A DNA stretch of 64,000 bases from Alkalihalobacterium alkalinitrilicum (GCF_002019605.1 NZ_KV917368.1:3920519-3984518), one strand, 5' to 3'; shown: positions 44,352 through 54,462, numbered from the stretch's first letter. Notes: generated by a model not told the origin, from the sequence alone. Program-made: numbers and translations.

Positions 44352-45452
44352 ATGTTACGTACGGAAGAAATGTTACTAAACGTGGGCCCACAGCATCCGA
44401 GTACTCATGGTGTTTTTCGCATCGTCGTTAAAATAGACGGGGAAATTATTAAAGAAGCGACACCGGTAATTGGTTATTTACACCGTGGGACGGAGAAGCT
44501 TGCGGAAAACCTTCAATATACACAAATTATTCCTTATACAGACCGAATGGATTATTTATCGGCAATGACGAATAACTATGTCATCTGTCATGCGGTTGAA
44601 ACGATGATGGAATTAGAGATCCCTGAGCGAGCAGAGTATTTACGAGTTATCGTTATGGAGCTTGGGCGTATCGCTAGTCACCTCGTTTGGTTCGGTACAT
44701 ATTTACTAGATATTGGAGCAATGAGTCCATTCTTATATGCATTCCGTGAACGGGAAATGATTATCAACTTACTAAATGAAATTTCTGGTGCCAGACTAAC
44801 ATTTAACTATATGCGAGTTGGCGGAGTAAAATGGGATGCACCTCCAGGGTGGATCGAAAAGGTGAGAGATCTTGTTCCGTATCTACGAAAAGAGTTAGAA
44901 GGTTACCATAACCTTGTAACAGGTAATGAAATTTTTATGAGTCGTATTAAAGACGTGGGAACCTATACAAAGGAAGACGCCATTAAGTATTCCTTGAGTG
45001 GGGCCAATATTCGTTCAACAGGTGTCAAATGGGATTTACGTAAAGATGAGCCATACTCCGTTTATGACCGGTTTGATTTTGATATCGCTGTTGAAGAAAA
45101 AGGAGATTGCTGGGCTCGATATATGTGTCGCATGAAAGAGATTGAAGAATCGATCAAAATTGTCGAGCAAGCTGTTGAGCAGTTTCCAAGTGAAGGACCG
45201 ATCATGGCAAAAACGCCAAGAATTATCAAGCCGCCAGCAGGTGAGACGTTTGTTCGCATTGAATCACCACGTGGTGAAATTGGCTGTTACATTGCCAGCC
45301 AAGGGAAGAAAGAACCTTATCGCTTAAAGTTTAGAAGACCATCTTTTTATAACCTTCAGATCTTACCAAAACTATTAGTGGGGCAACCGATGGCCAACTT
45401 AATTGCTATCTTAGGTGGTATTGATATTGTCCTTGGGGAGGTTGACGGCTAA
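44352..45452 (+). CDS. nuoD: complex I subunit NuoD
   Basis: The 366-residue 49-kDa subunit binds quinone together with NuoB. It has LNVGPQHPSTHGVFR, HRGTEKLAEN, YTDRMDYLSAMTNN, and ends ILGGIDIVLGEVDG. The HPSTHG histidine and the tyrosine of DRMDY-type loops form the quinone site. ATG 44352 follows GAGGAGG. It overlaps nuoH by one base. Confidence 0.97.
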   Translation: MLRTEEMLLNVGPQHPSTHGVFRIVVKIDGEIIKEATPVIGYLHRGTEKLAENLQYTQIIPYTDRMDYLSAMTNNYVICHAVETMMELEIPERAEYLRVIVMELGRIASHLVWFGTYLLDIGAMSPFLYAFREREMIINLLNEISGARLTFNYMRVGGVKWDAPPGWIEKVRDLVPYLRKELEGYHNLVTGNEIFMSRIKDVGTYTKEDAIKYSLSGANIRSTGVKWDLRKDEPYSVYDRFDFDIAVEEKGDCWARYMCRMKEIEESIKIVEQAVEQFPSEGPIMAKTPRIIKPPAGETFVRIESPRGEIGCYIASQGKKEPYRLKFRRPSFYNLQILPKLLVGQPMANLIAILGGIDIVLGEVDG

Positions 45453-46453
45453 TGATACATGACATCCTGACCTCAGCACCGAGTTGGACAAACTTTTTGA
45501 TTTATTTTGCGTTAGGGGCTGCGCTCTTAGGGGTTGTCCTCGGCTTTGTTACGTATGGGATTTTAGCAGAGCGGAAAGTATTAGGTTTTATTCAGCTTCG
45601 TGTCGGTCCGAACCGATTAGGTGGTCCATTAGGTTTGCTCCAGACAATCGCTGACGTTTTAAAATTATTACTAAAAGAGGACATTATCCCAAAAAAGGCA
45701 GATAAGCCATTATTCGTATTAGCTCCGATTATAGCGTTCGTCCCTGCTTTTGCTGTATTGGCAGTCATCCCATTTTCTGAGAACTTGTATTTCACCGATA
45801 TTGGCGTAGGACTCCTATATTACATTGCAGTATCAGGAATTACGACGATTGGGATGGTTGCAGGTGGTTGGGCTTCGAATAACAAATATGCTTTAATGGG
45901 TGGAATGCGGGCTGCTGCTCAAATGATTTCTTACGAAGTGCCACTCGTATTATCTGTCGTTGGGGTCATCTTGTTAACAGGTAGCTTAAATTTAATTGAA
46001 ATTGTCAATGCGCAAGCCAATTTATGGTTCGTTGTTCCACAAATTTTAGGCTTTGTCATCTTTGTTATTGCAGCAACAGCCGAACTCAACCGAACACCAT
46101 TTGATTTACCAGAAGCTGAATCTGAGTTAGTCGCAGGTTACCACGTTGAGTATTCAGGGTTTCGCTATGCATTTTTTATGCTTGCTGAATATGTTTATTT
46201 ATTTGCAATGGCAGCATTAACGACAGTATTGTTTTTAGGTGGTTGGAACCCATTACCATTCCTCGGCTTTATTCCAGGGGTCATATGGTTTGCTCTAAAA
46301 TTTTCAGCGGTTATCTTCTTCATGATTTGGATCCGTGGTACATTCCCACGATTAAGAGGAGATCAACTCATGGAATTTGCGTGGAAGGTTTTATTACCAC
46401 TTGCCTTACTAAACATTATTCTTACCGCTTTAGTAAAAGAATTTTTCTTATAA
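45452..46453 (+). CDS. nuoH: complex I subunit NuoH
   Basis: The 333-residue membrane subunit has eight helices and lines the quinone tunnel with NuoA, B, D and J. It shows ILAERKVLGFIQLRVGPNRLG, LLQTIADVLKLLLKED, and the ELNRTPFDLPEAESELVAGYHVEYSG loop. The start overlaps the nuoD stop codon (TAATG). It is followed by an unusual 183-bp gap before nuoI. Confidence 0.97.
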   Translation: MIHDILTSAPSWTNFLIYFALGAALLGVVLGFVTYGILAERKVLGFIQLRVGPNRLGGPLGLLQTIADVLKLLLKEDIIPKKADKPLFVLAPIIAFVPAFAVLAVIPFSENLYFTDIGVGLLYYIAVSGITTIGMVAGGWASNNKYALMGGMRAAAQMISYEVPLVLSVVGVILLTGSLNLIEIVNAQANLWFVVPQILGFVIFVIAATAELNRTPFDLPEAESELVAGYHVEYSGFRYAFFMLAEYVYLFAMAALTTVLFLGGWNPLPFLGFIPGVIWFALKFSAVIFFMIWIRGTFPRLRGDQLMEFAWKVLLPLALLNIILTALVKEFFL

Positions 46454-46636
46454 TCAGAACGTTAAGCAGGATTTAGAGCTTTGAGTTTTCGAGAAATAAA
46501 AGGAAAGACAGTGCTTATCGCTATACGTTTGCGAACATCGTCTATAGCGAATAGAGGAAATGAGTGATGAAGGTGAGTTCTATAGAATAACCTCTTTAAA
46601 AAATAGTCACTTAATCACGACTAAGGAGTGATCACA

Positions 46637-47062
46637 TTGTTAGGTCAAGGATTAGTCAAAGGGTTGAAATATACACTTAGTAACTTGACGAAAAAAAATG
46701 TGACGACAAGTTATCCGGATGAACCAATTGATATGCCGGATCGCTTTCGTGGCATACAGAAATTTTATCCGGAAAAGTGTATTGTTTGTAATCAATGTGC
46801 CAATATTTGTCCAACCGATTGCATTCAATTAACGGGAAAACCTCATCCAGACCCGAGTAAAAAGGGGAAGATTATTGACACGTACGATATTAACTTTGAA
46901 ATTTGTATTTTATGTGATTTATGTACGGAGGTTTGTCCCACAGAAGCAATTATCATGACGAATAATTTTGAACTCGCTTCATATAGTCGCGATGATTTAT
47001 TCAAAAATCTAGAATGGCTTGATGAAAACGATACGAACGTGAGGGAGGAAAATAAAGCATGA
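46637..47062 (+). CDS. nuoI: complex I subunit NuoI (two 4Fe-4S clusters)
   Basis: The 141-residue ferredoxin-like subunit has two cluster motifs, CIVCNQCANICP and CILCDLCTEVCP, for N6a and N6b, which pass electrons to NuoB. Start TTG 46637 follows AAGGAGTGATC; an in-frame GTG at 46628 overlaps that site. In this operon it is the most exposed redox subunit because NuoE, F and G are missing, so an external electron donor such as ferredoxin or another dehydrogenase must dock near it. It overlaps nuoJ by 4 bp. Confidence 0.95.
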   Translation: MLGQGLVKGLKYTLSNLTKKNVTTSYPDEPIDMPDRFRGIQKFYPEKCIVCNQCANICPTDCIQLTGKPHPDPSKKGKIIDTYDINFEICILCDLCTEVCPTEAIIMTNNFELASYSRDDLFKNLEWLDENDTNVREENKA

Positions 47063-47571
47063 ATGGAGAATTTCTCGCTTTCTTTATCCTTGCCTTAATA
47101 GCCATCAGTGGCGGCGTTCTTATGATCAATTTACGTAAAGTCGTCCATATTATCATCGCGCTCGCATTTACGTTTATCAGTATTGCGGGGTTTTACGTTC
47201 TATTATCAGCAGAATTTCTTGCATTCGTTCAAGTGCTCATCTATGGTGGGGCCATTACAATTATAATGCTATTCGGAATTATGTTGACAAAACATGATGA
47301 TAAGCTTGCATCGGTTAGTATTTGGAGAACACTAGCTGCATTAGTTGGAGTAGCTGTATTCTTCGTGATTATGTTTATTGGAATTAATGATTTATCACTT
47401 GGCGAACAAGCGACTAATCTTCACGAAAACAACGTCCGACAAATCGGGATCGAAATTTATTCGAAGTTTGTCATTCCTTTTGAAACGGTAGGCGTTATTT
47501 TACTTGTTGCCTTAATTGGTGCAGTCGCACTTGCAAAAAGTGATAAGGAAGAGGAGGTAAGTGAAAAATGA
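47059..47571 (+). CDS. nuoJ: complex I subunit NuoJ
   Basis: The 170-residue membrane subunit has five helices with the conserved pi-bulge region [24 protein letters not shown] in helix 3. It links the quinone channel to the antiporter arm. ATG 47059 overlaps the nuoI stop and the 3' end overlaps nuoK. Confidence 0.96.
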   Translation: MNGEFLAFFILALIAISGGVLMINLRKVVHIIIALAFTFISIAGFYVLLSAEFLAFVQVLIYGGAITIIMLFGIMLTKHDDKLASVSIWRTLAALVGVAVFFVIMFIGINDLSLGEQATNLHENNVRQIGIEIYSKFVIPFETVGVILLVALIGAVALAKSDKEEEVSEK

Positions 47572-47882
47572 GTAGTATTCCTTTATCGGTCTATCTCGTT
47601 GTCGCGCTTCTCCTCTTCTGTATAGGGATGTTCGGTGTACTCACCAAACGAAACGCTGTCATTGTTCTGATTTCTATTGAGTTAATGCTGAACGCAGTTA
47701 TGATTAATTTTGTAGCGTTTGCCATACACGGCGTCAATCCTGGTATTACAGGTCAAGTATTTGCATTGTTTGGAATAACGGTTGCTGCAGCGGAAGCAGC
47801 TGTTGGCTTAGCCATCTTAATTGCCCTTTATCGTAACAGAAGAACGGTAAATGTTGATGAGATGGACTTAATGAAGCGATAG
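47568..47882 (+). CDS. nuoK: complex I subunit NuoK
   Basis: The 104-residue subunit has three helices with the two conserved membrane glutamates in [15 protein letters not shown] and [21 protein letters not shown]. It relays charge between the quinone site and the antiporter subunits. It overlaps nuoJ in an ATGA. Confidence 0.97.
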   Translation: MSSIPLSVYLVVALLLFCIGMFGVLTKRNAVIVLISIELMLNAVMINFVAFAIHGVNPGITGQVFALFGITVAAAEAAVGLAILIALYRNRRTVNVDEMDLMKR

Positions 47883-47901
47883 AAAGGGGCAGGTGATAGA
47901 T

Positions 47902-49773
47902 ATGATGGAAAATGCATGGTTAATACCACTGTTACCGTTCTTATCCTTCGTTATCCTCGTCCTCTTTGGTCGCAGGTTGAAGGAAAGCGGTGCTTACGTC
48001 GGTATGGCACTTTCTTTCATCGCATTTCTCTTGTCAGTCCTCGTATTATTCGAGCGGATGACAGGCGATAATGTATTAGTACAGTTTGACTGGCTAGCAA
48101 TTGGAGAACGAACGATCACAATGGGATTTGAAGTCAATCAGCTCAATGCTTTAATGCTCGTTATCGTTACACTAGTTAGTTTTCTAGTACATACGTATTC
48201 CAAAGGGTATATGACAGCAACTGATAGCTATCGTGTGCCAGTATTTTATTCTTATTTAGGACTCTTTACGTTTGCAATGTTAGGATTAGTTCTTTCTCCT
48301 AACTTATTACAGCTTTATATTTTCTGGGAGCTCGTTGGTGTTTGTTCGTTCTTACTCGTAGGGTTCTACTTTTTCAAAAAAGAAGCAAGAGCAGCTGCTA
48401 AGAAAGCATTCATCGTGACGAGAATTGGGGATGTTGGATTATTTATCGGGATTATCCTCTTATTCTGGCAAGTTGGAAGCTTTGAGTACGCGGCTATATT
48501 TGAAGCTGTGAATGCAAATGCACTAACCGAAGGGATGATTACGCTAATTGCGATCTTGATCTTTGTTGGAGCAGTTGGTAAATCGGGTCAATTCCCACTA
48601 CATACGTGGTTACCTGATGCGATGGAAGGTCCAACACCAGTATCAGCCCTTATCCATGCCGCAACGATGGTAGCAGCGGGTGTATACTTAGTAGCGACGA
48701 TGTTCCCGCTATTTGCCGCATCGCCTGTAGCCTTAACGACAGTTGCTGTCATTGGTGGATTTACAGCGATATTTGCTGCAACGATTGCTTTAACACAAAA
48801 AGATATCAAACGCGTCCTTGCGTATTCCACGGTTAGTCAATTAGGGTATATGATGCTCGCATTAGGTTCGGCAGGTTATGTTGCTGCTGTATTTCACTTA
48901 ATGACACATGCGTTTTTTAAAGCGTTACTATTCTTAGCAGCAGGAAGTGTTATCCATGCCGTTCATACGCAAAGCATCGAAGAAATGGGCGGATTATGGA
49001 ACAAGATGAAAACAACAGGAGTTTTATTTTTAATCGGCTGTTTAGCGATCGCTGGTTTCCCGTTGTTCTCAGGGTTCTTTAGTAAAGAGGAAATTTTACT
49101 TACAACATTTGCGGATGGACGATACGTGCTGTTTGCACTAGCACTCGTTACAGCCTTACTTACAGCGATTTATATGTTTAGATTGTTCTTTATGGTATTT
49201 ACAGGTAAACCTCGTGGAGATCAAAGTAAAGTTCATGAGTCTCCAGCTATTATGACAATACCTATGATTGTACTCGGTGTGTTAGCGGTTATTTCAGGTT
49301 TTGTTCATACGCACTGGTTTGGAACGTTCTTAGGAGATTGGCTCGCTGATAGTCCGTGGACGAGAGGACATGTGTACCTTCATGATCCAGGCTGGATTAT
49401 GCCAGTAGCTGTATTTGTATCCCTGCTGGGTATTTTCATTGCTTGGTTAATTTACGGAAAGGGAACTATTTCCCGAGAAAAGCTTGCCCAAGACAGCGGC
49501 TTGTATATTTTACTGTACAATAAGTACTACATCGATGAATTATACAATCGTACGTTTGTGAGAGGTACTACGATTGTTAGTTATCTAATGTTATATATTG
49601 AACGATATATAATTGAGTTTACCGTACAAGCGGTTGTCGGTATGACTGATACAATCGGCCGCTTAAATGCTCGATTACAAAATGGTCAAGTCCAAACGTA
49701 TGGGGCTGTAGCATTTCTAGGATTAGTAGTAATCCTTGTCGTCTTGACCGTGACAGGGGGGTATTTCAGATGA
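47902..49773 (+). CDS. nuoL: complex I subunit NuoL
   Basis: The 623-residue antiporter-like subunit at the distal end of the membrane arm has HTYSKGYM, IFWELVGVCSFLLVGF with the key glutamate, GKSGQFPLHTWLPDAMEGPTPVSALIHAATMV, and a C-terminal amphipathic arm (ending GAVAFLGLVVILVVLTVTGG). ATG 47902 is preferred over GTG 47893, which overlaps AGGTGA. It overlaps nuoM by 4 bp. Confidence 0.97.
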   Translation: MMENAWLIPLLPFLSFVILVLFGRRLKESGAYVGMALSFIAFLLSVLVLFERMTGDNVLVQFDWLAIGERTITMGFEVNQLNALMLVIVTLVSFLVHTYSKGYMTATDSYRVPVFYSYLGLFTFAMLGLVLSPNLLQLYIFWELVGVCSFLLVGFYFFKKEARAAAKKAFIVTRIGDVGLFIGIILLFWQVGSFEYAAIFEAVNANALTEGMITLIAILIFVGAVGKSGQFPLHTWLPDAMEGPTPVSALIHAATMVAAGVYLVATMFPLFAASPVALTTVAVIGGFTAIFAATIALTQKDIKRVLAYSTVSQLGYMMLALGSAGYVAAVFHLMTHAFFKALLFLAAGSVIHAVHTQSIEEMGGLWNKMKTTGVLFLIGCLAIAGFPLFSGFFSKEEILLTTFADGRYVLFALALVTALLTAIYMFRLFFMVFTGKPRGDQSKVHESPAIMTIPMIVLGVLAVISGFVHTHWFGTFLGDWLADSPWTRGHVYLHDPGWIMPVAVFVSLLGIFIAWLIYGKGTISREKLAQDSGLYILLYNKYYIDELYNRTFVRGTTIVSYLMLYIERYIIEFTVQAVVGMTDTIGRLNARLQNGQVQTYGAVAFLGLVVILVVLTVTGGYFR

Positions 49774-51281
49774 CAGATTCATACTTGCTTTCCTTACTCA
49801 TCTTCTCCCCACTCGTAGGGATTATCATTTTAGCATTTGTACCGAAAGGCCAACATCAGCTACTGAAGTCGATTGGCTTTTTAGCAACATTGTTGCCGCT
49901 CATTTTAGCGTTTGTAGCGTTTGTCAATTTCGATCAAGGTGGCTCAGGAAATCAATTTGCGGAAACACGAGAGTGGATTAATTTTAGTAGCAATGGATTA
50001 TTAGCGCATGGTATAAATCTTTCCATTCCATACGAGTTAGGACTAAACGGATTTGGAATGGTCCTGATCTTACTAACAGCGGTAGTATCAACATTAGCGG
50101 CACTGGCTTCCATATTGCAAATAAAATCAGGTTGGAAAGCCTACTTCATGTTATTCCTTTTATTAGAGATAGGGATGCTAGGAGTATTTGCTTCACAAAA
50201 TCTATTTTTGTTCTTCTTATTCTTTGAAATAACACTCATTCCGATGTACTTCTTAATCGGAAAGTGGGGATTCTTAGATCGAGAAAAAGCAGCGAACAGT
50301 TTTTTAATTTACAATGGGCTAGGTTCAGCGGTGTTACTCATTGCGATTATTACGATATTTGTTTTAACAAGTACGACAAATATCGATCAAATTACAATGA
50401 TGATGCAAATGCTTGGTCCTGAAGCCGATAATTTAAAGTGGGGCTTACTCATCGCTTTATTAGTGGCGTTTGGTGTTAAGTTACCAATCTTCCCGTTGCA
50501 TAGCTGGATGCTCCGAGTGCACGTTCAAGCACCGCCAGCGATTGTTATGCTTCACTCAGGGATCTTATTAAAAATTGGTGCATATGGACTTATTCGCTTT
50601 GGAGTCGGTTTCTTCCCAGAACAAGTGAACCAAATGGCAGCAGTCCTTGCGATTTTAGGGGTTATTAATCTTTTATATGGTGCGTATTTAGCACTCATTC
50701 AATCAGATTTAAAAATGGTGTTAGCGTACTCGAGTATTTCGCACATGGGAATTGTTCTTATTGGGGTAGCTGCATTAAACGATGTCGGTATGCAAGGGGC
50801 CGTCTTCCAAGTCGTCTCACACGGATTAATTTCCGCGTTGCTCTTCTTCTTAATCGGTGTCTATTATGAGCGTACAAATACATCTCAGATCCCGAATTTA
50901 AGTGGGTTAGCACGCTCCATGCCAATCGCTTCAGGCTTCTTGTTAGTCGGGGCAATGGCGTCACTAGGCTTACCAGGAATGTCTGGTTTTATCAGTGAGT
51001 TTTTAGCTTTCCTTGGATTATTTAGAGAAATGCCTATTATTGCAGCGGTGGGTACATTAGGTATTATTTTAACGGCTGTTTACTTACTTCGAGCCGTTTT
51101 AAATGTAACGTTTGGCCCTACGCCTGAGAAGTGGAAAGAACTTCAAGACATCAAACCACTTGAAATGGTACCTGTGCTCGTTTTGCTTGCTTTTATCATT
51201 TTAATTGGTGTGTATCCAAGCGTTTTAGCAGAACCATTGCAAGCATCATTACAATTCATCTTAGCAGGGATAGGGGGGTAA
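49770..51281 (+). CDS. nuoM: complex I subunit NuoM
   Basis: The 503-residue antiporter-like subunit has LFFLFFEITLIPMYFLIGKWG with the key glutamate, FGVKLPIFPLHSWMLRVHVQAPPAIVMLHSGILLKIGAYG, and ALIQSDLKMVLAYSSISHMG. Both proton-channel half domains are intact. It begins in the nuoL stop overlap. Confidence 0.97.
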   Translation: MTDSYLLSLLIFSPLVGIIILAFVPKGQHQLLKSIGFLATLLPLILAFVAFVNFDQGGSGNQFAETREWINFSSNGLLAHGINLSIPYELGLNGFGMVLILLTAVVSTLAALASILQIKSGWKAYFMLFLLLEIGMLGVFASQNLFLFFLFFEITLIPMYFLIGKWGFLDREKAANSFLIYNGLGSAVLLIAIITIFVLTSTTNIDQITMMMQMLGPEADNLKWGLLIALLVAFGVKLPIFPLHSWMLRVHVQAPPAIVMLHSGILLKIGAYGLIRFGVGFFPEQVNQMAAVLAILGVINLLYGAYLALIQSDLKMVLAYSSISHMGIVLIGVAALNDVGMQGAVFQVVSHGLISALLFFLIGVYYERTNTSQIPNLSGLARSMPIASGFLLVGAMASLGLPGMSGFISEFLAFLGLFREMPIIAAVGTLGIILTAVYLLRAVLNVTFGPTPEKWKELQDIKPLEMVPVLVLLAFIILIGVYPSVLAEPLQASLQFILAGIGG

Positions 51282-51287
51282 ACGATT

Positions 51288-52790
51288 ATGGATTTAGAAA
51301 CACTACTTAGCTACCCGTGGGGGATTATGGCACCAGAGTTTACAATTCTGATCGTTGCGACGCTCCTATCGCTAGCCGACTTATTTATGAAAGATAAGGT
51401 TGACCGAAATGTATTAGGTTGGGGTGCAATTGGTGGGGTTGTACTCGCTCTCATCTTCCTCGTTGGCCAATTTGGTGCACCTGTACAAATGATTTTGTAT
51501 GATACGTATCGACTTGACTCATTTTCGGTAGCATTTAAACTGATCCTATTAATAGGTACGCTTTTTGTCCTATTGATTGGTCTCGATTATAGTAAAAAGG
51601 AAATTAAATATCGCGGCGAATTTTTCTACTTATTACTAACAGCATTACTTGGTGGAATGATCATGTCATCGAGTGCCGACATGATTACATTATTCGTCGG
51701 ATTAGAACTACTTTCATTATCTTCATACGTAATGGCAGGGCTTCGAAAAGAAAATCTCCAATCCAACGAGTCGGCATTTAAATATGTCGTTAATGGTGGA
51801 GTAGCAACAGCGATCACATTATTCGGTATGAGTTATGTTTACGGTCTTACAGGGCATACTAACTTATTTGATATAAGAGATTCCTTGCAAAATCCAGTAG
51901 TACTCGAAAACAGTTTCCTGTTAGCGTTCGCGTTTTTCTTAGTCTTTGTTGGTCTAGCGTTTAAAGTCGCTGCAGTGCCGTTTCATATGTGGTCCCCAGA
52001 TGTGTATCAAGGCGCACCAACACCAGTTACTGCATTTCTAAGCGTTGTTTCAAAAACAGCAGGGTTTGCGTTAATCTTACGCTTTTTACTGGTTGTCTTT
52101 GGTGGAGCACACGGGATTGTACCGATGCAACCACTGTTGTTAGATACACAAATTTATATTGCGGTCATCGCTGGCTTAACAATGATTGTTGGTAACGTCA
52201 TGGCCCTTCGCCAAACGAATGTAAAGCGGCTGTTTGCCTATTCAAGTGTAGCGCAAGCGGGGTACTTGTTAGTTCCTTTCGCAACGTTATCGATTGTTAT
52301 GTTTGAAAATGTTTGGTTCTACTTAGTTGCTTATCTGTTCATGAACTTAGGTGCGTTTGCAGTCTTACAGTTCGTAACATCACAATCTGGTACGGAAGAT
52401 TTAAAAAGCTTTTCGGGTCTTGGTGGACGTTCACCATTGCTTGCGGTTGGAATGGCAGTATTCCTCGTTTCATTAGCAGGGATCCCGGTCACTGCAGGGT
52501 TTATGGGTAAATTTTATATCTTTATTGGTGCATTAAGTACAGGACACTTTATATTAGCTTCTGTCATGATTGCGACGTCAGTCATTTCGTACTTCTATTA
52601 CTTTGGCATTATGACGCAAATGTTCTTTAGAAGGTCAGCTACAACAGAACCGATGCGAGTACCAGTTGGGACATCGATTGTCATAGTGGTAGCTGTTATT
52701 GCAACCATTGGACTTGGAATTGTTCCACAACTAGCCATCGACTTTTTCAATACGAACTTTGATTTCTCACAAATTTTCATGCGAACCTAA
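51288..52790 (+). CDS. nuoN: complex I subunit NuoN
   Basis: The 500-residue antiporter-like subunit has LFVGLELLSLSSYVMAGLRKENLQSNESAFKYVVNGG, LAFKVAAVPFHMWSPDVYQGAPTPVTAFLSVVSKTAGF and KRLFAYSSVAQAGYLLVPF. ATG 51288 follows TAGGGGGG. It is the last nuo gene; a terminator lies 18 bp on. Confidence 0.97.
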   Translation: MDLETLLSYPWGIMAPEFTILIVATLLSLADLFMKDKVDRNVLGWGAIGGVVLALIFLVGQFGAPVQMILYDTYRLDSFSVAFKLILLIGTLFVLLIGLDYSKKEIKYRGEFFYLLLTALLGGMIMSSSADMITLFVGLELLSLSSYVMAGLRKENLQSNESAFKYVVNGGVATAITLFGMSYVYGLTGHTNLFDIRDSLQNPVVLENSFLLAFAFFLVFVGLAFKVAAVPFHMWSPDVYQGAPTPVTAFLSVVSKTAGFALILRFLLVVFGGAHGIVPMQPLLLDTQIYIAVIAGLTMIVGNVMALRQTNVKRLFAYSSVAQAGYLLVPFATLSIVMFENVWFYLVAYLFMNLGAFAVLQFVTSQSGTEDLKSFSGLGGRSPLLAVGMAVFLVSLAGIPVTAGFMGKFYIFIGALSTGHFILASVMIATSVISYFYYFGIMTQMFFRRSATTEPMRVPVGTSIVIVVAVIATIGLGIVPQLAIDFFNTNFDFSQIFMRT

Positions 52791-52807
52791 TACTAAGGTG
52801 TAATGAA

Positions 52808-52841
52808 GAAGAGCTTTCCTAATTGGGAGGGCTCTTTTTTT
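52808..52841 (+). terminator. intrinsic terminator of the nuo operon
   Basis: AAGAGC and GCTCTT close the stem, which includes TTTCC/GGGAG wobble pairs, followed by seven Ts. Confidence 0.85.
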
Positions 52842-53254
52842 AGGTCATACATTGATTAAATGAGGAAGCAAGGAGAGGGGTAACCTTGGAGGGTTCGTGG
52901 ATCATGTAAAAAGGGACAGTCGTGAACTAAAAAACTTCTCAATGAAATGTGACGGTTTTGTATCTTTGGCGTCTAAAGAAGTGACGAAAAAAAAAGAGGT
53001 TTTGAAGTTAGTAAATAGTGGTATCTATAAATTACAAGCTTGAGCATTGCTAATTTGAAGCATTTGGCCTCTATTTTTCAAGAACTTTGTAGATTTATGT
53101 ATATTTCCAAGGAAATGTAGATTTTTATCAAAAAATCGGGTATTATGTATTTTGCATTGCTTTGTTAGTTTAGGTAAAACGTACCTTTTCATGGAAAAGG
53201 CAAATCGAGTATAGTTAACAATGCAGTGATCTTTTGACTAAAGGAGTATTGGCG
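52842..53254. other. intergenic stretch between nuoN and ywzB
   Basis: The region is gene-free as far as I can see. An ATG-led frame of 33 codons (MKCDGFVSLASK...) near 52940-53042 has no ribosome binding site or recognisable family. No confident promoter for ywzB was found; TATAGT near 53212 is a weak -10 candidate. Confidence 0.5.
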
Positions 53255-53485
53255 ATGGATGGCTTTGGAATGCAAGGTTTGCTACATATTACAGTTAGTT
53301 TAATGTTTGTAGTGATTACTTGGTGGGCGCTTCAAACCTTTAAGTTTGATCTTTTCTTTATAGATCCAAAAGGCCCAAAAGCAAAAACATTAATGATTTT
53401 ACTCACGATTGGAATAGCTCATCTCGTAAGTAGCTTCTTTTTGGATTATTTGAATTGGTCAACGATGCTTAAATACCTATTTTAA
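53255..53485 (+). CDS. ywzB: DUF1146 membrane protein YwzB
   Basis: The 76-residue protein has two membrane helices (about 7-27 and 45-63), with the family motif WWALQTFKFDLFFIDPKGPKAKTLMILLTIGIAHLVSSFFLDYL. The function is unknown. ATG 53255 follows AAAGGAG; TTG 53249 and TTG 53234 are less likely. In B. subtilis ywzB lies between the atp operon and ywmB, and here the nuo operon is inserted between atp and ywzB. Confidence 0.9.
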   Translation: MDGFGMQGLLHITVSLMFVVITWWALQTFKFDLFFIDPKGPKAKTLMILLTIGIAHLVSSFFLDYLNWSTMLKYLF

Positions 53486-53537
53486 ATCAAGTGAAGTCAT
53501 AACATACACAGTTTATTAAGGCCTTGGCTTCTGAGGT

Positions 53538-53592
53538 CAAATGTTCTGATAACTTGAGATTTAAAATGAATTTTGAGATACCAGAACATTTG
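53538..53592. other. perfect 11-bp inverted repeat upstream of ywmB
   Basis: CAAATGTTCTG (53538-53548) and CAGAACATTTG (53582-53592) flank 33 bp that contain AAAATGAATTTT. There is no U-run after it, so it may be an operator pair or an RNA hairpin. Confidence 0.45.
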
Positions 53593-53736
53593 TTTGTAAA
53601 TAAATTGGCGCAGTTCTGCATCTCACAAATGGGAGTTGTCGAAAGTTGACTGTAACTTCCATGTATGTAAAGCCTCTCAATGGAAAAAATGTTACTAATT
53701 AATTGTTTTGTAACGGAGAGGGGCTTACAAAGAGAG

Positions 53737-54462
53737 ATGAAAAAAATAGTGCCGATTATAGGATTGGTTCTTTTATTTGCAATGAGTATCTTAACTCACG
53801 GGGAAACAAAGGAACAAACACAACTAGTTGACATTGTTCACTTGATGGAAGAGCAAGCTGTTCAAATTGAAGGTTGGAGACTGTATACAAGAGGGACGGG
53901 AAAAGAAGTCGCAACGATTGAAGAGTATGAAGAACAACTCCATGAGATTTTGGCTTCCGAGCAAGACTTTCAATGGGACACCACGAATTGGAAAGATAAC
54001 GAACATTGGAAAGTGACGGGAACAAACGGTTTTGAACAACTTACTGTTCTAGCTTACCCTCTAGAAGATCAATACTCCATGTACCTCATTTATGAATTTT
54101 TAGGAAAAGGTAAACCACAGGACGTAGAGACCATTACTTCTTTTTTTCAAGAACGCTTGGACCAGTTGTATGTAGAAACCCCTACTGTATTTACAACCGT
54201 AACAGGACACCGCGAAGACTTACACCAAAGGTCTATGTATGATTTTGGATCTGAGATAGTAGAAGAATTCTCGGCTGAAAAAGTTGAAGAATTAAAAGAA
54301 GAAACTTTTATATCGATCTCTGCATATACTAAACAATGGGTACACTCTCTCGATACGAACGGGAACAACATGAACTTGCAAATTGCGTTAAGGCAAGATT
54401 CCAGGTTGGGCACTAAAACAACCATAACAATAGGAACGCCTATAATTACGACTGAATATTGA
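53737..54462 (+). CDS. ywmB: YwmB family secreted protein
   Basis: The roughly 241-residue protein has a signal peptide (MKKIVPIIGLVLLFAMSILTHG). Its mature region has SEQDFQWDTTNWKDNEHWKVTGT, a DUF1779 domain, and ends RQDSRLGTKTTITIGTPIITTEY, which is typical for the family. The function is unknown. It is probably exported, with a place before murAA that hints at a wall or sporulation role. ATG 53737 is chosen because it gives a proper signal peptide; an in-frame ATG at 53680 would add 19 polar residues. It lies 41 bp before murAA, likely cotranscribed. Confidence 0.85.
   Translation: MKKIVPIIGLVLLFAMSILTHGETKEQTQLVDIVHLMEEQAVQIEGWRLYTRGTGKEVATIEEYEEQLHEILASEQDFQWDTTNWKDNEHWKVTGTNGFEQLTVLAYPLEDQYSMYLIYEFLGKGKPQDVETITSFFQERLDQLYVETPTVFTTVTGHREDLHQRSMYDFGSEIVEEFSAEKVEELKEETFISISAYTKQWVHSLDTNGNNMNLQIALRQDSRLGTKTTITIGTPIITTEY

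Noticed and set aside
52940-53042. 33-codon ORF upstream of ywzB
   Set aside because: No ribosome binding site, no recognisable family, and it lies in a decayed-looking intergenic stretch.
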